A stretch of 64,000 bases of DNA from Numida meleagris (Eukaryota > Chordata > Aves > Galliformes > Numididae). This document shows positions 1 to 11,856 of this stretch, one piece after another; position 1 is the first letter of the stretch; every line of letters starts with the position of its first letter. The notes below the pieces were generated by a model. That model had not been told where the DNA came from. It was given only the letters and a program-made list of their open reading frames with translations, and searched no databases. The DNA is taken from positions 8,597,586-8,661,585 of the forward strand of contig NC_034424.1 of assembly GCF_002078875.1 (NCBI RefSeq), written 5' to 3'. The translations under genes were made by a program, and so were the position numbers.

Positions 1-3000
1 ATTCTATTTGCTGATTTTCTGTTTCCCCTGTGCTCTCTGCCCTTCCCCCATCCCTCAGGAGAGGAGGCAGAGGAGGAGGGCACCATTATCTTCATAATTG
101 CTGAGGCTCCCGGTTTGCTGCGCAGTGGTTTGATTGTTAATGGGCACTTGGGTCATCCTTGAATATGAATTGCAGGGGAGGAAACTCCGAAACTACAAAT
201 CCCAATCTTTAAAAAAAAAAAAAAATACTGTTTTTCCTACAAACACGTACATTCTGTCACTTTCTTTTGTGGTGTTGAGGATCAAAAGCAGATCTTCTTT
301 TCCCAAGAGGATCTGTCTCATGAGCTGCCTGTTTCTCTGGAGAGGAACTGATGCTGCTCTCGCTCCCATTCCCCCTGGCCTCCTGGCACCCCAGTGCCCC
401 ACGTTCAATTCATTTGCAGTTTGGACAACGTGCCCTGCAGTTCTGCCCTCACGGGCTCCTCTCCAGTAAGACAACGGAATTGTTCAGGGTTTCATCACTT
501 ACAGACAAGACAAACAGTTTCCATCTCTAAAACCTTCTAATGCAAAGGGGAGAAAAATGACCAAGTTCTGGAAGAGATTACCCTTTACGTCCCTGAATTG
601 CTTTTTTCTGATTTTTCTAAAGCGTTTCATTTTCTCAAATCTCTAAATACATTTACAAAAAATTCGGAACAGACAAATGCACTGAAATTGCTAAAATGAT
701 GGCAGGTGCGCAAAACAAGCAAACGAATCAGAAATCAAGGGACAATAGTGCTCCTGCAGAAACAGATTTCTTCAGGAGGGGAAGCACGTTAAAATTGAAA
801 TCAAACCTAGGTGATCTTCCCCTGCTCTTTAAAGCCACTTTTCAGTCGGACTTATCAGGTGGACCCACATGCATCGTTTTTTGCCCTGCACACATCGGTG
901 CTTGAGATCATTTCAACTGAACATTTAGAAATGTTTGCTTGTCAGTGTTTATTAGTTTAGGTTTTGCATCGCAGTTAAAACATGCAACGGTTTTAAAAAC
1001 ACACGGGTTGTGTTGGTGTTTACTTCTGCTTCCTGCTAGGATCCCCTCTGCTCCCAGAGGCATTCGCCTGTTTGTGTTGCTAGCACTGCATAGGCAATAT
1101 TTGTTTGTAGAAAAAATATTCTCTGAGGGTTTAAAAAAGAAAAAAAAAAAAGAAAAGAAAAGAAAACCAGCCATGGGAACACTTGTATTGGTCGATCTCG
1201 TGGCCGAGTTTGACCTGACCTTGTGTCTTTTATGGTATTGCCTCATTTTTAGATCCATCTTTTTTGGACCCATTGTGTTACGCTGGATATTGTTTGTAAA
1301 TTAGTAATATTTTTACACATGCTTTACTGAAAGCCAGATGACTCATTTGAAAGTTTAATGACTCATTGTGAGCTTTTTTTTTCCTTTGCCCTTTAAGAAA
1401 TACACGAAGATACCTACAGTGAGGAGAAAGGACTCGAGAAATCTCATTTAGAGGAAAAAAAAGCACAAAGCTGAGCTGCGTTGCTCCAGATCACTCATCA
1501 TAATAAGTCTCTTTCACGCTTCTCGTTGAATAATATATTTTGCACCCTATGTTTATCTGCAATTATGCATGCAGAGTATCTAGTTGAGCCTACTTTCCTT
1601 TAACTGATCCCCCTCGTTCGCAGGAAATTCCTAGCGTTTGAGATACAGAAATTATTCTTACCCGCAAAAACGCGTTGTGTTGGAGATCAGACGTGGCCTG
1701 CATTGTTTTCACTGCGGGTGTGCTCATGCCATATGCTGGGAAAGGAGCATCCAAGCGCCGCAGTGCTTCAACCACCGGTTGCTGGTTGGGGCAGAAAAAG
1801 AGGAGATGTTACCGTGGGGCAGTGCACGGCTCTGCAGGCACCGCTGTGTGCTCAGCGCGCTGTGCTGTGTGCAGCACCACGGGACGGCCCTGGGCACACG
1901 GCAGGGTTTGAGCCCGCTGCTCTGTACCTGCAGAGGCAGCACCGCTCCTGGGGCCTTGTCCTTATCCCTGCTGCGGGCGGGCAGCCCTTCCCCGTGTCTG
2001 CTTCACAGTTTGGCTCCAAAGAGGGGGCAGCTGCAGCAGTTACTAGACAGAAAAGCAAACACATTTCAAGACTGCTTCAGGTCCCAGGTCTGGGGGCAGG
2101 ATTAAGCAACTGTGCTGAGAAACCAAGGGCCTGGCTTGTGTTGATAGATTCCTTAACCAGAAACAGCATCGAACTGAAGAAGTGTCCGTTTCTGGCACTG
2201 TTGGTAGCATTGCTGAGAATTTACATACGGTCTGGGTGGAACGTAAAACCCACTGAGAAACTCTGCGGCGCTGCGCAGTGATAAAAAGGAATTGGTGTTA
2301 ATAAAGACAGACAAGGAGGCATGAAAGCTGTGACCCCATGCCAAGAAGCATAGGAAATCTGGCAGCCCTACGTAAACAAAAACATTTCCTTAAAGGCTCA
2401 GCAGCCCCAAGCAGGCGAGCGATACCCTCAGCGCAATCTGCCAGAGCTGAGTATAAGTGGGGAGGTGAAGGCGAGCTGCGCCTCGGCCCCAGCTGGGGCA
2501 GACCCCGCCGAGCAGCTCTCCTCACCACCCAGCAGGAGGGCCGAGCTCCAGCTCCCTCCTCCCAGCTCAGCACACAGGGATCTCTTTCCCTGCCCCCTCC
2601 CAAAATACTGCCTGAGAATCTGACCTCCTGCGGACCTCTGTTTGTGAGCTGTGCCGCAGGACCTCTGGCTTGGGATTCTGAACAAGAGAAGCCCTAAAGG
2701 CATCGATGCTGGGATGCACAGGAAACTGCGAGTAACCTCGCTCACTTCCAATCAGGCATCCAGGTCCCGGCTGCAGCCCGTGCTGAGCAGTGGCCCCACA
2801 GCAGCACCGGACACTGCCCCCCGTGTGTCCCCTGGCAGGGGTTGTGCCAGGCCTCTGCACTGGGTCTCTCAACTCTCCTAGGGATATGAAATTCCTGTCA
2901 TTGCTGATCAGTTCTGGAAAGCCGATTCCCCTCTGTCTTGAGGTAGAAGTAAGTGGCGGTGCTCAGGAACAGTCAGTGCCTCTGCAAACATCTGCTGCAG

Positions 3001-4139
3001 GAGGGCACCGAGGGAGCACCACACAAGGCTCAGCTCCCACAGCCCACACTGAGCGCTGCTGGGGAGCCCTCTCCCCGCACTTCCTCAGCTCTCTGCAGGA
3101 AGAGGCTTGGCCTCGGTGTTCCACTCACTCGGGCCATTGCAGCCAATTTCTAAGTATCCCATGTGAAATGTTTATTTTGCAATATCTTCTGTGAGCGGAC
3201 AAGTGCTTGCTTGCCAGCGAGTGTGCTATGTTTTGCATTCTCACTGTAACGTGGGGACTGCAATAGCCACAAAAATAGTTAAAATATTGTTGTTGAGCCC
3301 CAACAGTTGATGCTGACAGCAGTCACCTGTAGGTGCTGGAGCATTACCGGAGCTGAGATGACGTATTGGCTCACCCTGTGTTGTGTTCAGGCTTCTGCTG
3401 CACAGTGGTTTCCATTTGGGATGAAGAGTTGGGGATTTGCTCCCAGCAGTGACCGGCACCGCACAGGGCAAGCTGCAGCCGATGTCCTCTGTGCCTTCTG
3501 TATGAGCCGCTCACTCCAGAGCTATTGGTAGTGCCGTCTTCTTGTTACATGGGGTGTTCCACGTGCTGTCAGTGGAAACGCCTGGTCACGGTAAGGTTGA
3601 GTGAAATTGAAGTTCCGTAGCTTCCAGGTACAGAACTCAACCTCTGGTAGTTGCAGGAAGACCATGCTGAGTGTCAGGGGTGGACGGAGCTAACCTCACA
3701 GCTTTGCAGGAAACTCGCACTTCTCAGCTCTGCATCCTGGGTGTGGAGCTGGATTTTCCCTTTTTCCCCAGATGCTTTGGCAGCAGAAAAGAAGAAGACA
3801 TTAAACACTTCAGCATGACTTTCAGGGACGGCAGTGACAACCACGGAACAAGCGTGCTCAGTCCAAGCCCTTCAGCTCGGGCTGTGCTAGGAACTTTCCA
3901 TTCGAGGCTGGAGGCCGTCAGTGCGGAGACGTGTTGCCGTGGCAGATGCTGCACAGAGGCAGCTGAGCAGCTCAGGGTGACCAAAGTGGGATGAAAGCAC
4001 TCTGCGAGCAGTGACAGAGCAGCACCGGCTGAGCACAGCCCACGGGGTGCTGCGTGGGGGCCTGCCCACCACAGGAAATCCATCTGGCTGTGCTACACAT
4101 TACATTGTTCTTTTTTTTTTTTCTCCTCCTCACTGATAG
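1..4139 (+). other. MRRF: Intron of MRRF (partial)
   Basis: No coding exon could be supported on either strand in this stretch. It ends in a pyrimidine tract and AG acceptor just before the MRRF exon at 4140, so it is read as the 3' part of a long MRRF intron whose upstream exons lie outside the window. It holds an A-rich purine tract at 1133-1166 and a run of T at 4112-4122 that belongs to the acceptor tract. Many short open frames on both strands lack splice context and family resemblance. Confidence 0.7.
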
Positions 4140-5475
4140 GGTAACCAGAGAGCACAGGGAGAGCCTGGCCAAGCTTGCCAAGCAGTCCACCAACAAATCC
4201 AAAGAAGCCTTGAGAAAGGTGCGAAGCAAAAGTGTCAACCAGGTGAAGAAGTCCAAGAGCAAAGTGTCTGAAGACACCATCTGGCTGCTAGAAAAGCAGG
4301 TAATTTTCTTCCTTGCAGCGTGTGGCAGTTGTTGGCTCAGTGGGGTGAGCACACACCTGAGCATTTTTCCCACAGCTGACAGACAGAACTCCAGCACTGA
4401 GAAATGAGGTGGCTCGGGGCTGACTTTTTGGAGCAGGCAACGGCTGCTGTGTTTGCTGTTTCTTTGTGAGATTTGGGGCTTAAATCTCAAAGCCAAATTT
4501 ATGGTATGAACAGTTGTAAACTGAAACAGGAAAACAAAATTTTCCTCAAAAGCTTTCGTAGTGCAGGGGAATGTTAAACAACACAGCTGATGGGGAGCAA
4601 AGCTGCTCACGCCTTACACAGAGCCTGGACATCACTAAACAGCTGGTGCTAATAAGGATTGCTCCAGTTTGTTGTTAATGAAAGGGCTAGTAAGATTCTC
4701 TCCATTAGGAGTTTTTGGCTCTGATTCAGGAAAATACTTAAGCACATGCCTAATTCTGTAAGAGCAGATGTCACTAAAGTCAATTACTTGGGCATAAACT
4801 CAGGCACAAGCTGAGTGTTCAGCTGAACTGATGCCTCTGAAGGCAGGCCGTGACTTTTAGCCGTTTGTTTATTAACAGCTGAAGTTAGGTACCTTGCAAA
4901 TGCTTCAGAACCATTCTCTGTGCGCTCACAAAAATAAACGTTGGTACACAGAGCATTTCTGCAAGCAGGAAAAATGGCCGAGCTATCGTAACCGAATCCT
5001 GCTGGGAGGTGGTTGTCCCACAGCAGGCAGATGGTTTTCTGCAGTTGTGGAGGTAGCATCTCACGTCTAACTTTCACCTGCACCCAAATTTTTCAGCATG
5101 AGGAAAGGTCACATGCTCATATACTTGAGAATTGAGTGCATCTTAATCAGACTGTGGAAGCAGTGCACAAAAGCCCCAGAGGCTCCAACCTCGGTCTGCA
5201 TGTGCGCCCATCGCTCCCCAAATACACACATGCACATTTTGGTACTGCTCACATGCTTGCCACATCCATCCCTTGTTATCAAAGGACCTAATCACTGGGC
5301 ACAGCTTCAACGATAGCCGCTTAGTTCTTTTTACAAGAAATTTCTTGCATAAGGAAAATAGACTTAAAAGACTCAGACTTGTGCTATGTCGCTGCAGATC
5401 CAGCAAATGGCAGACAGCGCTGCAGCAGAGATGGACAAGCTGCTGGCAGCGAAGACCAAGGAGCTGCTTGGATAA
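4140..5475 (+). CDS. MRRF: Mitochondrial ribosome recycling factor, last two coding exons
   Basis: MRRF splits post-termination mitochondrial ribosomes together with mitochondrial EF-G2, in the matrix. Exon 4140-4299 encodes VTREHRESLAKLAKQ and continues to SEDTIWLLEKQ. Exon 5398-5475 encodes IQQMADSAAAEMDKLLAAKTKELLG and the TAA stop at 5473-5475. This is the C-terminal arm of the three-helix bundle of the RRF fold; the VTREHRE motif and the KTKELLG end are family hallmarks and align with human MRRF without a gap. The acceptor at 4138-4139 and the donor gtaatt at 4300 are canonical. The exon joins an upstream exon in phase 2, so at least the N-terminal two thirds, including the mitochondrial targeting peptide, is outside the window. 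The gene is on the same strand as PTGS1, as in mammals. Confidence 0.95.
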
Positions 5476-5740
5476 TCACCCCCCATGTGGACACACTCCC
5501 CCTCCAGCAAGAACAGACTGCCCCGTACCCGCTGCCATTCCCGCCTGCAGCCAGGCAGCCTCAGGTGATGGGCAGAGGCCGCTCTCCCAGACCTGGGCAC
5601 TGGAATCCCCTGGCTGCTGGGATTTCTGATTCCAGATTGTACTGGAGGGAGGGACGGAAATCTCTGCTGTTCTTCATTTAAGCGGCAACAGGATTGGGTG
5701 AAGTAAGATTAAAAATAAAACATTAAGGAGAATAGGAGGC
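5476..5740 (+). other. MRRF: MRRF 3' UTR with poly(A) signal
   Basis: The sequence after the MRRF stop reaches an AATAAA hexamer at 5714-5719, the first good poly(A) signal on this strand. Further AATAAA hexamers at 6024-6029, 6291-6296 and 6427-6432 could serve longer transcript forms. The assignment of the 3' end is inferred from position only. Confidence 0.6.
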
Positions 5741-6947
5741 TACTAAAAGGATTCCCACAGCAGAAGCTGTGACCTAGGAGGTAACGCTGCCCTCTGCTTC
5801 AGGTATCTGTTCAGCAAGAGTTGAAGCTCAAGCCTCCAGATGCGTGACTGCCTCACCGTCCATTTCCTGCAGGTCCCACCCTTGGCAGGCTGCAGGCCAC
5901 TGCACAGCCCAGCTCCGTTGTTTCTAACAACTCTCTCAGCCTATGCTAGTGGAAGAAAGCACAACGTGGAGGAGAAACCCAACACTGTCCTGGTGCGATC
6001 CTTGTCATTTATCCTTGCTCAAAATAAAGTCCAAGTCCGCCTGGGAGCTTTGCAAAGCCATCATCTGCCCACGTGTGCTGCTGGTGGCACGTTCCAGGGG
6101 AAAGGAGAGGGAAGCAGAACGGGGTCCTGAGCATGTACCCCAGCTCAGCCCTTGGTTACCAGCAGGTACTTCCCAACAGCAGCAAACAGCCTCAGGCAAC
6201 GGCTAGGGAGAAGGAAGGTGGTGGCCAGCACCACAGCCCCGCGCCCAGAGCAGCTGGGTTCAAAGAGCACCAAGTGCTCTGCAGTCCTTAAATAAACAAC
6301 TCCCAAAAAGTTTGTGTGTAGTGGGGAGGGGGGGGCAAGGATGAAGGATTTGCTCTGCTAGGGCCCCACATGTCAACAATTTCTCTGCTTTGTGTATTTT
6401 GGCCAAAGCAGTTACCATGATAAATGAATAAAGGAAAATGGCGAGCCCAGGGCGGTTACATGGCTCAGTAAATTGCTTTCAGCTGATTACTGTATTTCTT
6501 TTGACATTTATCAACTCGGCTTTTTCGCTGTTGCAGCCTCTGCATCCTAGCAGCAGCCAAGGGCTGAAGGGCTTCCCTGTACCTGTGCAGGGCACGCCTG
6601 GAGGGCATCACAGGGGCTTCTCATTGAAGGGAGGAATTCCTCAAGTATCTACACAGGGCAGGGGACACAGCCCCCACAGCACCCAGTAGCTGCCCCTGCC
6701 CCCAGCACCAAGGGAATAGCACACGGCAACCACACCTGCCCTCATACAGCAGGACAGGGACAAAAGCAGCAGCTGCAGCCCTGGAACCTTCCAGCCACAC
6801 AGGACCACCATGGCACCAACCACACACATGGCAGAGTGCAGCCTGGCACACATCAGCCACAGCGCAGGCAGCCAGCACCCTGGGGAAAGGACACAGCACT
6901 TACTGTGCCCACATGAGCTGGCTCCGGGTGCTCCTGCCGAACCTGCT

Positions 6948-6970
6948 CTGCTGCTGCTGCTGCTGCTGCT
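6948..6970. repeat. CTG triplet run
   Basis: About seven uninterrupted CTG units in the intergenic spacer, seen directly. No coding context. Confidence 0.9.
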
Positions 6971-7559
6971 CCACAGGGCCTGCAGGCTGCCAGCCCTGAT
7001 CCAACCACGCCAGCAGAGGAGAGTAGAAATAAAAGGCAAATGCTTCCTGCAGCAGCATCAGCAGGAAGCCCTCAGTTAGCTGAAGCCTGGGCTGCACCCA
7101 GAGCTGATAAGCTGCAGCTGATGCTATTGGAGGGTGGAGAAGGAGCTCCAGCTGCGCCAAACAACCCAGGAGGAAAAGAGGCCACAGCCAGAAAACACGG
7201 CTGTGACGCAGCTCTGATTTCAGTGACGCTGCTTTGGCCACCAAGGGGAGCGGGTGCAGCGGCAGGAAGCGGCCCGGGGGCTCACAGGGCGGTGGGGCAC
7301 GAGGAGGGATGCGGCCAGACCCCTTGAGCTGGGTGCTGGGAGCCAAGTGCCGCCCATTGGGCACCCATCGGGCTCCCCCTGTCCCTGCCCGCTGGGCTCT
7401 GCGGGGCTGCCGGAGGTGTCACCCCTCCCATGCGGCCCAGCAGCCACCGCAGGCACCGGAGCTGGGGATGGCAGCACCAGGAGAGCGGGGTGAGCTCCTG
7501 CCGACAGCGCGGCCGAGAGCTGTGGAGGGGAACTGGAGCGGGAGCGAGCGGCTGGAAAA

Positions 7560-8200
7560 ACTCGGAGGAAGCTGGAAGCTCTCAACACAGTTAAAAAACA
7601 ACACTGCTCTTCAAAATAGATGTGATTGCGCTCCTTATGAGTCATCGAGCAGAGACACCAAGATTGCTTTGTGCCAGGGACGAGCCCGGGCTCTGATTGT
7701 GTGCCTCCCGGATTTGTATAAAACAGAGCATGGATGGCATGTCAGAGTTTACAGCTCGCATACATTTTCAGCAGTGAGCTTTGCAAAATGTATCAATGTA
7801 ATCTCTGCCTCCTATATTCCGTGTTGATTAGACACGATTTCTGGCTGGATTTTCAGAAAGCTCAAGTGCTTTTTTAATCACTACAGAAGCTCATTATTGC
7901 TTTCCAGTGACTCTTATGTCCTTCACTTCTCCTTTCAGATTAGAGTCTATAGTCAGATGAATATTGGATGATTTCATTACATACAAATGCAATCAACAGT
8001 TTTGCATAAATTTCTCCTCTTTTCTTGAGTTTCAATTGACCTCAGCACCCGTGGAGGCAGGCGCAATACACATGTAAATGAGCTGGCGTTGCTGCAAAGA
8101 CACGGATGCGAGAAACAAGATAAACTGTCAGATAATATTCGGGATTTTAAGAGATCAAAAAAATACTTCCTTGCTCAGCCAAGCCGTGAAAATGGCACCT
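7560..8200. promoter_or_regulatory. Candidate conserved non-coding element A
   Basis: A 640-bp AT-rich, complex, non-repetitive island sits sharply inside GC-rich flanks. It is full of short motifs of the kind seen in vertebrate developmental enhancers, including TGATTG and ATTAGA cores, TTGCATAA and TGAGTCAT (AP-1-like). It has no long open frame and no repeat signature. That it is conserved is inferred from composition only, without an alignment. Confidence 0.35.
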
Positions 8201-8519
8201 TCAGCTGCCGGGAATGCGCTTTTGTTTTGCTGCGGGTCTGGCAGTGGGCAGGGGCTGTGGGCAGCGCTGGGCTGCGGCGATGCTGTTGGCACATGAGCGA
8301 TGCAGCGGGTGCTGCCTGGGACAGCTCCGGTGGGAACAGGGCATGGTGGGGACAGGGGCACATGGCATGCCAGGGACACCCACTGCAGCCCAGGACTTGG
8401 CGGGCAGACCCCCAATGGGGTCAGCGCGGCCGGAGGGTGCTCGGCCCCAGGGGCAGCCCCACATGGGACACCTGCCCCGGACACGTGCTGTCTGGGCAGC
8501 CCCGCTGCCCCGAATGGCA

Positions 8520-9250
8520 CAGAACAATGCCTTTGAAATATATTTAAACCCGCGCTCCATGCTAACAATCAGGGCTAATTTAAACAAACTGTAATTAAAC
8601 ATAAAGGACCTCTTGGTAGGAAAGACAGGGAAAACTGTTCCTTTGGCTGCGGAGCCCTCACCTCTAAGGAATAATCTCGGCGCTCCCGTGAGCAGTGCGG
8701 CACTCCCACACACGCGTTTGGGGGCCGGTGAGGAAAGAAGCTCTTGGGTTTCTTTTGATACCTTTTTGCGCTAATCTTCTTAACAGATTTTTAATTGATG
8801 GGAACAGAGCACTTTGCAGCCGTGAAATCTATTGGTGTAATTGCTGGCGGATTAGTCCCATTAAGCACACAAATTACCTGTCTCCAGGCCGCCGGCCCCA
8901 CCAGGGAGCTCCCCGCGCTGGACACGCTGAGTGGCCCCATTCTGAAGCAATTTTGATAAAATAAACTCTCTAATCAGGTAAATAATTCCATAAGGGAAAT
9001 TGCTGCCTTCCCGCAGCCCCCTCCTCCAGCGGGGACCTGGCTAGTTTCAGGGGAACGGAACATGCCTCCAATTACAGACAAACCTCCAGCTCGAAGGGAG
9101 AAGCTCATGGCACACAGGACCCCCTTGAAATGCAGTGTCCGAAGAATTAAAGCATTTAAGCTGTCAGCCGGAATCTGCCTGAGCCCTGATTACCTGGGGG
9201 CGACGCGCGGTGTATTTAGGTTTGTGTCCGCTGCAATTTCCTGGCCCCCG
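8520..9250. promoter_or_regulatory. Candidate conserved non-coding element B
   Basis: This island is dense in homeodomain-type cores: CTGTAATTAAAC at about 8589, TTTTAATTGATGG near 8789-8801, GTGTAATTGC near 8836, GGATTAGTCCC (OTX/PITX-like) near 8850 and CCATTAAGCAC near 8858. It lies in GC-rich DNA with no coding signal. Enhancer function is inferred. Confidence 0.35.
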
Positions 9251-9629
9251 GCGTTGATGCTGAGTGACTGCGTCCTGCCCGGGGTCCCTCTGACACGTGG
9301 CCCCGGTGCGGGGACACCGACCTTTGGGGCAATTAGGGACATCCCGCCTGGAGCGGGGGAAGCGTGCGGTGCCCCTGAAGAGCCACTGTGCGAGCACGGC
9401 TGTGCCCATTTCACAGCTGCACTCATCGAGGCCACGTGGCTGCACGGGTCCCGTTTCCAGCAGGGAGGATGACATGGATGGCACAGGGCTGCTCCTCCTG
9501 CGAGGGACAGGAGCCCCAAACTCCCCCTCGGCTGCCCCAAGGGAAGCAGAGAGCGATGGGGCCACGCAGGGGCCGGCACCCACGGTCACGGGGAGAGCTG
9601 GGCGCAAGGGCCGGGGAGAGAACCCTACA

Positions 9630-9860
9630 CCGCAGGTAATTGGCATCAGATGCTCCCTGACCTGCTGCATCCAGCGGGAAGCTGGAAGCATTTATTTGTC
9701 TGAGCCGGCGGCTCTATCTGCGCGCGGGAGGCGTTGGCAGTGGCGGAGCTGGGCTCGACGAGCCTAATGAGCCAGGCTGAAGATGATGAATATGATTGCT
9801 GAAAGCGCTTTCCTGAGTCCTTCTTTCCTGGGGCTCAGGTTACGAGTTCCCAGACAGCCT
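9630..9860. promoter_or_regulatory. Candidate conserved non-coding element C
   Basis: A third block contains GCAGGTAATTGGCATC near 9631, GCATTTATTTGTC near 9689 and GAAGATGATGAATATGATTGC near 9779. It is complex, not repetitive, and sits in GC-rich surroundings just before the CpG island. Function is inferred from composition and motif density only. Confidence 0.3.
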
Positions 9861-11604
9861 GTCCAGCCGGGGCCTTTCAGCTCTGATTTGTAGCCCCCCG
9901 AACAGCGCCTGTCAGCTCCCTGTCCCGGGGAAGCGCTCGGCCCTCATCCACCGTGCTCTGGGGAAGGGCTGGGCCCGAGCGTGGGCACTGCAGACCCTGC
10001 TCAGCCCCGGGGAGGGCTGTGACCCTGAGCTGCCCGGCGTCTCCCAACAAGAGCGATGCCACAGCGCATCACTGCCACTCACTGTGGCATCCTCTCAGTG
10101 TTCACGGGGGTAAGGTGGCATGGCGGTGGTTCTGGCTCCCCCACTGTCAGCCCCGTGTTGCCTCAGGAGGGATGTACCCCTCGAATCGCGTCCCCACCCA
10201 AAGAGCTCCTGCAGGGCTGCACAGAGCCGGCCCTGCCCGGGAGTGCTCAGCTCCGGGGACAGACACCTGCAGGACCCCGAGCACAGGGCTGGGGGGTCAG
10301 TGCCAACACGCGGCTGTCGGCTTCCAGGGCAGCTCCCGCACGGCCACCGCCGCTGGGGCAGGAGGAGCTCTGCGGTGCCGACCCCGCGGGCTCGGGGTCC
10401 CTTTCCCACCCCCGGCACAGGGAGAAGCTCCGCTGCAGCCCCCGGAAGAAGCAGCCCCAGTGAGCGGGGGCCGAGCTCTGCTCTGAGCCTCCCCGCGTTC
10501 CTCTCCACGCTCCTCCCGGCTCCGCGCTGCCATTGGCGGTGTTCTGCTGCCTCCCTACGGAGCGGCAGCGCTCGGCCGTCCCGCGCAGCGCCGCGGGCAG
10601 CCCGGGACGCGCACGCACGGCGGGATCCCAACACGGGGCTCCGCGCACGTAAAGCGAGCGAAGCTGTGCCCGTCCGCTGCTGAGAAAAGCAGAAGGAGGC
10701 AAAGGCGGAGCGCGGCGGCGGTGCGGGAGGAGAGGGCCTCGAAAGCACGGCGGCTCCTCCAGCCCCGTCGGGTGGGCCCCGCTGGAGGCCTCCTCGAGGC
10801 TGCTCAGGCCGAACGCACGCAGCTCGTGTCCCTGCGTTCCTCCCCCGGCCGCTGCCCGGCACGACGCGCACGTGGATGATGCGGAGGCCGCGTCCCCTTC
10901 CTCCGCCGCCGGCCGTGGTGGAGCGATGGCGGAGCGCCCACGCGTCTGCACATCGGTCCTTCCCGGAGCCGCCCTCACACCCGTGCCGTGTTCCGAGGCC
11001 CCGCTCCTCCCGTGAGGAGCCGCGCTGGGTGCGGGCAGGGCTCAACCCGAGCGCAGAAGCGGAGGGCGGTGCTGCAGGAGGGCTGCACAGCGCACGTCTG
11101 CGTGGTGCGGAGCGGTGCGGTGCGGTGCGGAGCGGTGGGCGGCCGCTCTTTGTTTTGGGCTTCTGCAGCTCTGTGAGGTGACAGCAAAGCCCCCGTAGCC
11201 CCAAACACGGCTGCCGCCCTCCACCCCGAGAAGCCTGGACACTGCCACCAGGCCCGGGGACGTCCCCCGCGGCTGCCCCAGGGCGCTCTGCAGGGCACTG
11301 CCGCGCACGCTGCCTGCAGCTTGACGGCCCGATCCTGCCCCGCTGGCACCGGGCTGGGAGTAGTGCCGGGCGGGAGGCACGGCGATGCTGCCCGGTAACC
11401 GCATTTGTTCCGCTGTTGGCGGCTGCGGGCCGCCCCCGGGGTGCGGAGCTGCGGCACCGTGCTGCCACCTGAGCTGTGCCACCGCCCCTGGGACGCGGGG
11501 TGGGACGGGGCGGCCCGGGACCCGGGGACACGGGAGGAGGGAGGGCTGCGGGGAGCGGGGCGCGGCCCTAGGGGCCCGCGGGGTCCCCCCGGGGGCCGGG
11601 CTGG

Positions 11605-11763
11605 NNNNNNNNNNNNNNNNNNNNNNNNNNNNNNNNNNNNNNNNNNNNNNNNNNNNNNNNNNNNNNNNNNNNNNNNNNNNNNNNNNNNNNNNNNNNNNNN
11701 NNNNNNNNNNNNNNNNNNNNNNNNNNNNNNNNNNNNNNNNNNNNNNNNNNNNNNNNNNNNNNN
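11605..11763. other. Assembly gap (run of N)
   Basis: 159 undetermined bases lie inside the densest part of the CpG island. Sequence on both sides is nearly pure G and C, the usual cause of such gaps. The gap probably hides the start codon or the transcription start of PTGS1. Confidence 0.99.
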
Positions 11764-11856
11764 GCCGGGCCCGGGCCCCCCCGGCCGCGCTGCGGCTTTT
11801 TCTCGCCCACGCGATGCTGCTCTGCACCGCCGGGAGCGCCGCGGCCGCCGGCACCG
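11764..11856 (+). CDS. PTGS1: Candidate first coding exon of PTGS1 (signal peptide)
   Basis: Just after the gap an open frame reads RARAPPAALRLFLAHA and then MLLCTAGSAAAAGT, with a donor gtacga at 11857. The split codon G joined to TC at 15241 gives the Val that opens the EGF domain (VNPCCYYPC), so the phase fits exactly. The stretch looks like a signal peptide with a Leu/Ala core. Counting from the edge of the gap it supplies 30 residues before that Val, against 31 in human COX-1, so the true start may be hidden in the gap. The alternative start is the ATG at 11814, which would give only 14 residues. The exon is inferred; no transcript was seen. Confidence 0.45.

Larger units (their letters stand above)
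5741..10100. other. MRRF-PTGS1 intergenic spacer
   Basis: No gene could be supported here. The spacer is mostly GC-rich and holds a short CTG run at 6948-6970. Three islands inside it are notably AT-richer than their surroundings and are listed separately as possible conserved non-coding elements (about 7560-8200, 8520-9250 and 9630-9860). Open frames on both strands are low-complexity, Ala/Gly/Pro/Arg-rich and typical of GC-rich DNA. Confidence 0.6.

Noticed and set aside
10095..11531. 478-codon minus-strand open frame in the CpG island
   Set aside because: Composition is that of random GC-rich DNA, no domain is recognisable, and overlapping long frames exist on both strands, as expected where stop codons are rare.
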